Shown piece by piece: positions 12,501 to 21,500 of a stretch of 64,000 nt of DNA. Both the position numbers and the translations under genes were made by a program. The notes below the pieces were generated by a model. It was not told where the DNA came from and did no database searches. It was given only the letters and a program-made list of their open reading frames with translations. This DNA comes from Pomphorhynchus laevis (lineage: Eukaryota > Acanthocephala > Palaeacanthocephala > Echinorhynchida > Pomphorhynchidae). The first letter of the stretch is position 1; each line of letters begins with the position of its first letter. The stretch is taken from NCBI GenBank assembly GCA_012934845.2, contig WNNJ02002688.1, positions 124,001 to 188,000 of the forward strand, in the 5' to 3' direction.

Positions 12501-15500
12501 CAATCACGGTCAAAGAAATGAACTGCATTTCCATAGCTATCGCCTGCAGAGATTTGAGCGTATAATTAGATATAAGTGTAAAAAGTAAAATTTTTAATAA
12601 CTTCTAAAAATCCATAATGGAATAACTGTAAATATTATAAATATATATTAAATATATTTGTATATTCAAAACAGACTGAATTGTATATTGTTGTCTAGAG
12701 AAACAAAGTAGAGCACAACATATTTTAAACACATATTTGTTGAACGATCTTAGCAATGGTGATCGATTCATTGCTTTAAACGTTGAACGATATCATCACG
12801 CAAAATCGTAATAAATGTGAATTCACAAGTTTCCATACAATAGTACTTTTAAAATTTTAACATCATAGTTAAATTGGAAAGTTCGTTCTAATGGCAAATT
12901 TATTTTTCCAGATTAACTTCCGGTATGTTTCTTCCATATTTGGTTTTATTATATATAGTTGTTGTAACGTGTGCAATGACGTTTTCCTGATGATGACCGC
13001 AGTAGTGGTTGAAAATTTGAAAACAAAAAATAATTTGACTCATCTTGATCTTTCTACAACATCACAGTGATACACATTATTTCTCCGACTTTTAGATAGG
13101 TGCTGGACAGATAGAAATATACTCAAAAGACTGTTAAAGCAATGATACGCTTTGCAAATCAAATTCATTGTTAGCGAATACTACGAAACAACTAATGGAT
13201 TTCAAAAGTGTTTTTTAAATATATCCGAAATGTATCTCACAGATATTTATTCAAGCGCCAAATTTTATTATTCTAAATAAAATATACAATGATATATAAT
13301 ATAATGATGTAATATAAAATATATTATATATAATATATAATAATGCTGACAAAATTCACCCTTTCAGATAAAAATATTTTTTTTGTAAAAATTAGATTGA
13401 TTACCGTGACTACTTGTCCGGACAAGTCGTACTAATAAGGAACAGATATTAAAAGGTTCTTGCCATTAAAAGGCTATAAAATATGTTGCCTTGTTAAGTG
13501 ACGAATTAACAGGCTTGTCATTATCAAGGATTGTGATCGGTTAGAAATGATAGCCAAGTTGAACTTAGCTATCTAAACTAACAATTAACTAATTGCAATT
13601 AAATATTCCTGATTATGACAGATTTGCTCTGATAAAATATAGAAAATAAATTTAATTTTTATTTGCTGGGTATGACTTTTCAATTTAATAAAATAAAAAA
13701 AACTAGCAAATCTCATTTCATTCAAAGATTTTAATATAATTATATAATTATTAAATAATTATTAATATTTTTAATAAGATAACCTTATATGCTTCAAGAT
13801 TATGTACTTACCCATAATTTGAACTTCAATATGCCTAGGATTAACGAGATAGCGTTCTACAAAAACAGACCCATCGCCAACAGCTGCCTTAGCTTCCGAA
13901 CTTGCTCGTATAAATCCTTCTTCAATTTCCTAAAGAACAGTTGCGAAATACAAAAATAGTTGTTTATTTTAAAACAATAATTTTTTCCTTAATTGTGAAA
14001 TTTTTTTTATCTTGAAGACCGCACATTTTAATTGGTAAGATTATTTTTCGCTAAAATGAAGTCATATTATTGTGTTGATTTGTACATAGCAGATGTGCCA
14101 AATACATGCTAATGATGTATTTCCTCTGAAATAACTATCTAGTATCTTATTCTAATGCAAAGTATATTATTTATTATCCATCCATAAAAATTTGCCACTT
14201 AAGAGTTTAAATTTATTCTTTATATTATTGTGTTGATTTATATATTTTACTATTTTCTGCTTGATGTTATTTTTATAGTAACCTAGTTTAAAATATGTAT
14301 CTATTAAATTATTTAAATGATTTTGAAGAAAGCCAATATCATTACATATTGTTGCAATTCTTAAAATTTCATTATTTAATGTATTATATTTTATATTATA
14401 TAGTATGCATGAATGCTCATGCAAAAATATGTTTCTTGTAAATTTAAATATATCATATTACGATATAAATTAATAGTAGTTTTAGTTAATGTTAATTTAA
14501 TGTTCATATCTAGATATACACCTTCTTTATCATTAATATTGGTTTTGTTAAGTATAAGGCTTTCTGGATAAATGTGCTCACTAATTGAATAAAAATTATT
14601 AGAATTAAATACACATATATCATCAATGTATCGAAACATATTTCATAGTTTAGATTTATTTTTACTCGATTATGAACAAATTCATATACTATATGGCTTA
14701 AAAATAAATCAGTTATAATTTCTCAATTATTACCTCCCATTAGAACACCGTTTCCTCGTCTTAATTTGGATGTCTCTATTTTTAAATAATTTTGATTTAT
14801 TAAAAATATTAATAAATCAATTTGGTCTTATTTAAATGTAGTTATTTTAGTCTCAATATTTTAGACTACATTTCATCAGAAGCTTGAGCTTTATCCTTTG
14901 CACATTCACATGTTTAATTATCATCCACATTTGATGAAGTCATATTATTGTGTTGATTTGTATATTTTACTATTTTCTGCTTGATGTTATTTTTATAGTA
15001 AACTAGTTTAAAATATGTATCTACTAAATTATTTAAATGATTTTGAAGAACGCCAATATCATTGCATATTGTTGCTATTATTAAAATTTCATTATTTAAT
15101 GTATTATATTTTATATTATATGGTATGCATGAATGCTCTTGCAAAAATATGTTTGTTGTTCAAAAATATTACATTTTGAAAAAAAAATTGCTTTATCTGA
15201 TAATATAATTTCGAATTTTGTATGTAGTAATAATAACTATCTAGTATCTTATTCTAATGCAAAGTATATTATTTATTATCCATCCATAAAAATTTGCCAC
15301 TTAAGAGTTTAAATTTATTCTTTATATTATTGTGTTGATTTATATATTTTACTATTTTCTGCTTGATGTTATTTTTATAGTAACCTAGTTTAAAAGAATT
15401 TTCATGTTTGCATTGTAAATAAATAATTTACCTTCGCATCTTTGACCATTCGCATTCCACGACCACCTCCACCTCTGGCAGCCTTAAAAATCACAGGTAA

Positions 15501-18500
15501 TCCGTATTTCTTAACAAAGGAATGCGCTTCATCAATATGTTTCAATGGTTCTTTCGTTCCCGGTACAACAGGTACGTCTAAATAACACTTTGCATTAAAC
15601 TCAATAAATAGTTAAAAAATCTTGATCTTAAAAGCTAAATGGAAATTATGCTCGATCAATTAAAATACTTCGAAAAGAAAATTTTAAATTTAAAGTCTTC
15701 AATAATGATATAGAACTTAAATGTCGATAATAATTGGCAGAATAGGATAAATCAATCAAAATAACTTTGATCTGAATTTGATTAATACTAAATTAACCAA
15801 ATATGATTCAATTACATCATATGAGATAAATACAGTTGAAATGAATATAATGGAATTAAATGTCCGCTTATCTCTCAGCTTCATGTTGTAAGATGCAAAA
15901 GTTAATCAGATCAAAGGCTGAGTTAGTTATTATAGATATATTGCCAAAGCTTTCGACGCGTTACAGCTTCGTCAGTGTCTCATTGTAAATATTATATTAT
16001 CACCAAGACAATTACATAATATAATATGATCTATATTGATTTTACTCAATTCATCAGTAGATATTGGAATACGTAATTCTAAAATACTAACTCAAATTCA
16101 AATAAAATTTAATTATCGTTTTTTGTTTATTAGCTTTCAGTTTATGTTCGTATGTATTTAATTCAACAATTTGATATTCTTGTTTACACTTACTGGCATC
16201 CAATGCAGACTTTCGAGCATGAACTTTATTAGCCATTCGGTAGAGAACTTCAGGAGATGGACCAACAAACACAATACCGGCGTCTCTGCATGCCTTTGAA
16301 AAATCTCCACTTTCAGATAGAAATCCATATCCGGGATGTATAGCATCTGCACCGTATTCCTTAATTAAGGAAATAATATCTGTAAATAAAGGCATTTTTT
16401 ATAAAGAGAAGATTAAGAAAATGTCAAAAAATTGAAAATATTTGATAATGATCCATTATTGATAAATAATTATTAAAGCTGGATCAAAAAAGAGGAAAAT
16501 TTTATTTGATATTTCGATAACCTCTGTTAGCATCTGACCTCTGTTTTGTCAGAAAAATGCTTGTTAATAAAGATGTTGGAATAAATTTTATCGATTTTTT
16601 AAGTTATGAAATACACGTTTTGGTTATGTATGTTCTGGAGATGATAATATAGAAAATAATAAACATAAAAAACCAACTATTTTGCAATAATAATTTTAAA
16701 AATTATAATTGTTTAATATATCAAAATGTTAAAATAGTGTCAAAGATTTTAAATAGATTAAAAAAGATTTCAGAATTTTAAAATTATAATTGTTTAGTAT
16801 ATCAAAATGTTTAAATAGATAAATAGTAAGCGTGAAGCAATATATTGTAGAATATTTTAATAAAAATATATTTTTTAATATATTTAATATATATTAAATA
16901 TCTTAAATATATTTTTCAATATATTTAATAAATATAAAAAGAAAATTTCGGAATTTAAAAATTATAATTGTTTAATATATTAAAATGTTAAAATAAATAA
17001 ATAGTAAGCGTAAAACAATATATTGTAGGATATTGTTCAAATATGATTTAATAACGTATATATAATTGACTATAAATAATCAATTATATTATTGATAAAC
17101 TAATTTTATTGTAAAGTCTCATTATTTTGAAGAGTTACTGAATTCGTCAAAGGATAATCGTCAGTGAGCAAAATGAAATGATGCACACTAAAATAAATGG
17201 CTCTATATATTTCCTAAATATTAGAATATTAAATATTCAATAAACAATTTTATATTTATTTAATATTTAATAAACAACAATTATCGAAGAAAATACGAGT
17301 ATTAAGTTTATATTTTAATAACAACAAAATTCACGAAGTCAGACAATTAAAGATAAAAGTGTTAAATATTTTATATTTTAATTGCAAATTGTTTCATTTA
17401 ATATAATTAAATAAATCTAATTTATATTCATTTACTCTCAATAAATAATTAAAAATGATTATAATTTAATTATTAATTTAATAAAAAACAATTGAAATAT
17501 AGTTTATTCAACCAAAAGTAATTGAAGGAATGAGTTATATAAAAATTATTCCATAGTTAAGAATATAATTACATTCCATATAAAGCGAATTTATTAATAT
17601 TCAATTAAGTTAATTAACTAAATATTAAACAAGTGAACATATATTTTATTATTAATCGAAATACCATTGTTTAGAACGTTTTGATGTTATAATATTTGAT
17701 AGACCTCCTCATCGGTATTCATACCAAAAAAGCAATCAATAAATCCCCATTTCTGGGTGGTATTTAACGTTGTTTAATAAAACCTACAAAGAAAACTTAA
17801 TTTTTAACATTTCAATGCTTATCTCAAAAACAGTTATGTGTATTTGAAAATAGAGAGAACTTATCTTGATTGCTTTAATATATTTTGAGTAAATTTCTCA
17901 TCTTTAAAATGACCATATTTATAAAGAATTCCTCTTTTTAACTTGGAAAATAGTTTTATATACAGTTCGAGTACATAGTCCCTCTTTAATGTCCGTCTAT
18001 TGTGGCACACCGCCAGAAGATGTACTTCTAGTGCTATAGAAGTGCACTTTTAGTGCTTAAATAAAATGCTTTTGAGTGTTTCGTTCATACATAAGAACAA
18101 AACTATGCATTTTTACTTTTATTTTAATAAATTAATGAAACTCAATATATTAAGATGACTTTGAATCTAATATTATATGTAGCAATATGGACAATATTAA
18201 ATCTTATCAAAAATGAAAATAATTATACTTTAGCTGCTGCTATTATTCCCGGGATGTCCAAGTATGCTTCAACAGGCTTTTTTCCTTTTCCTATCTTGTA
18301 AGCCTCATCTGCCTTAATTCGGTGGACACAATTTTCATCTTCCTTCGGGTAAATGGCTATAGACTTGATATTTAATTCTTTACAAGCCCGAATAACCCGA
18401 ACAGCAATTTCACCTACAAATAAACCGAGTTTACAAAAACTAATTGATACTGCGCATTGAAATGGAAATAATTTTAAGATTAATAATTTTCAATTGGAAT

Positions 18501-21500
18501 TGATTAGTTGATACAAATTATAGGTAATAATTAGTTATTAAACTTAAAAATTCAATAATATTTTAATACAAGTTTTAAATAACCAAACCATTTGAAATCC
18601 GATTTTATCATCAATAGCTAATTATTAATTTTCAATTGGAATTGATTAGTTGATACAAATTATAGGTAATAATTAGTTATTAAACTTAAAAATTCAATAA
18701 TATTTTATACAAGTTTTAAATAACCAAACTATTTGAAATCCGATTTTATCATCAATAGCTAATTATTAATTTTCAATTGGAATTGATTAGTTGATACAAA
18801 TTATAGGTAATAATTAGTTATTAAACTTAAAATTTCAATAATATTTTATACAAGTTTTAAATAACCAAACTATTTGAAATCCGATTTTAGCAAAAGCATT
18901 TTATCATCAATAATATAAAAATTAATATAAAATAATTAACTGGAATTATAATTAGAATTATAATAAATAAGCAATTAACTGAAATTACAATTTTGCATAT
19001 TCACGTAATCGAAATAGAATATCGCAGTATATAGGAAAGATATACTTTCCTGCATTTAATCATTCTATATCCGGTTTTCGTTTAAAAAGCTTTTTCAAAA
19101 ATATACAAAAATTAAAATTTTAAATAATAAATTTATATCATTTCAATTTATATATAAAAATTTATTTTCTATATGAGGATAATAAAACAAATGTTTCGTA
19201 ATTGAATTCCCTAATACAGAAACTTATAAAAGATGCAAGTTATTAAGGAAAAACATTTTGTTTATAATCTCTTACAAATTAAGGAATTTTAATTTTTAAT
19301 TTATTTTAAATTTTTATTCATAAGAAATAAATTAAACAAAATGTTCAAGTCTAAAAAGTGTCATAAAAGAATTATTAAGCTATTGGTATTGTTATCTAAA
19401 ACTTTTTTCATGTGAGGGATTCGTGAAAATATGATATTAGGAGTCCAAAGCGTAACAAAATACTGCTCCAGAACATGGATAAGCCACAACTGGTAGTTTA
19501 ATCTAATTGATATTAACGAAATTATATATTATTATACTAATTTTGAGTTATAATCTCTTACAAATTAAGGAATTTTAATTTTTAATTTATTTTAAATTTT
19601 TATTCATAAGAAATAAATTAAACAAAATGTTCAAGTCTAAAAAGTGTCATAAAAGAATTATTAAGCTATTGGTATTGTTATCTAAAACTTTTTTCATGTG
19701 AGGGATTCGTGAAAATATGATATTAGGAGTCCAAAGCGTAACAAAATACTGCTCCAGAACATGGATAAGCCACAACTGGTAGTTTAATCTAATTGATATT
19801 AACGAAATTATATATTATTATACTAATTTTGAGTTATAATCTCTTACAAAATAAGGAATTTTAATTTTTAATTTATTTATATAGATTTAAGTGATAATTT
19901 ATTTATTCAATTAAGTGATCTGATTTAATTGTCTGGGTGAGATTTGTGTTCTAGAAAATGTCGAACAAAACTGACAAAGTTGCATTCGGCGAACATTTCT
20001 TGAGTGTTGTGTTAGTTTAATCTTTGGAATTCTTTGAATTTTTATTAAATATTAAATATTATCATTTAATATTTATTATTATATATTATTTATTATTATT
20101 TATTATTATAAAAGACACAATACCAGCGTAGTTCAATAGATGCATCAAATTATAATTAATTTGATTAATTTAGTTATATTTTAATCATATTATAAATTGA
20201 TTGTTCACTCATATTGGATTATTTATTAAAGGAGAGAGTGAAGTAAAATATTTATTTAATCGAATTTTCAAATTCGATTAAATATTTCAAATTCACATAT
20301 TGACACCTATCGACACCTATTAACACCTATTAACACCTATTGACATCTATTGGCCATTCATAGAACGATTAAAAAGGTAGCCCAAATACCTAGAATAAAC
20401 CTCTCGTTAGCAGCGTTATTTAATATTATAATATTAATATATAGTTATCATTAACACTGTTAATATATTCATATTAAATTATAAATTGATTGTTCACTCA
20501 TATTGGATTATTTATTAAAGGAGAGAGTGAAGTAAAATATTTATTTAATCGAGAATTTTCAATAGCCTACTGCTATCATCATCAGGAGTAAAATTATACT
20601 CCTGATGATGATAGCAGTAGGCTATTGAAAATTCGATTAAATAAATATCTTCTTCACTCTCTCCACTAATAAATAATATTTTAATCAGTCGCAAACTTAA
20701 ATTTAAAATCAAATTTAATAAGTTCTTATTGATATGTGAAATATATTTTTGATATTTTACACAAAACAACAAAATGCTTAATTATAAAACAAAAATATCA
20801 GATTATATAATATTTTAATAAATTAAAATTAATTTAATATTAGATTAAAATATAAGATTATCAAATAAAAATATATAGAAAACATTTTACATCAAAATGT
20901 ATACTATAATTTATACTATAAAGAATATTGTGAACTTAATAAGTAGAAAGTTAAACAAGAATAAGTTCTCTTTTTCGTGTCAGTAACTAAAAACCAAAAA
21001 TAAAAGTAACTATCGACACGAAAGCAAACTTTAACTAATAAATAACAATGCTAAATAATATTGCATTAAGCTTAATGAGCTTAATTTTAAAATTTAAGTT
21101 CTAATTAAACATAGTTAAATTATATTTTCTAATATTTTAATTCTAAAATATGAGAAAGTAAACAATTTAAGTACTCGAAAATAATTATATTTGATCGGTT
21201 ATATAATAAAAATAGTTCTATTCAATAATTTTGTTGTTTCATGTATTTTGACAAATAAATTATAAATTTCTCGTTATTTGTTACTTACTTAAATATTTTA
21301 GTTATCAAATTGATTAAATTTAAAAAATATGCTTCAATCCTAAGATTATAGCATTTTATATTTCACAGATAAAAATATGTTTTTAAGTATTAAAGATAAG
21401 ATTTTTTATTAATTTTTGACGAAATATAGAATTGAAAATTAAATGCAAAACAATTGTTTTATATTGTAAAACACTTGAAGTAGTGAAAGCGTGATTAATC

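Larger units (their letters stand above)
13930..15431 (-). other. PC intron 4 content
   Basis: Almost entirely Penelope-like debris: three overlapping partial copies of the RT C-terminal region. Confidence 0.75.
20193..20690. repeat. Foldback element with perfect central palindrome
   Basis: The arm ttgttcactcatattggattatttattaaagg...gagagtgaagt...tatttatttaatcg occurs at 20199 and again at 20485. Its reverse complement lies near 20636-20690. The centre (20551-20637) is an almost perfect palindrome of two arms of about 40 bases. Confidence 0.85.

Noticed and set aside
15951-15975. CTGACGA...GAAA on minus as another hammerhead-like motif
   Set aside because: Boxes are present but the 14 intervening bases do not form a six-pair stem, so it was left out of the family.
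16360-16382. CAG at 16380-16382 as acceptor of PC exon 3
   Set aside because: Joining exon 2 to this site gives a stop after five codons and duplicates residues; the AAG at 16360 restores the conserved alignment.
18481-20350. Regular repeats as a possible CRISPR array
   Set aside because: Units are contiguous tandem repeats without unique spacers, in an animal intron.
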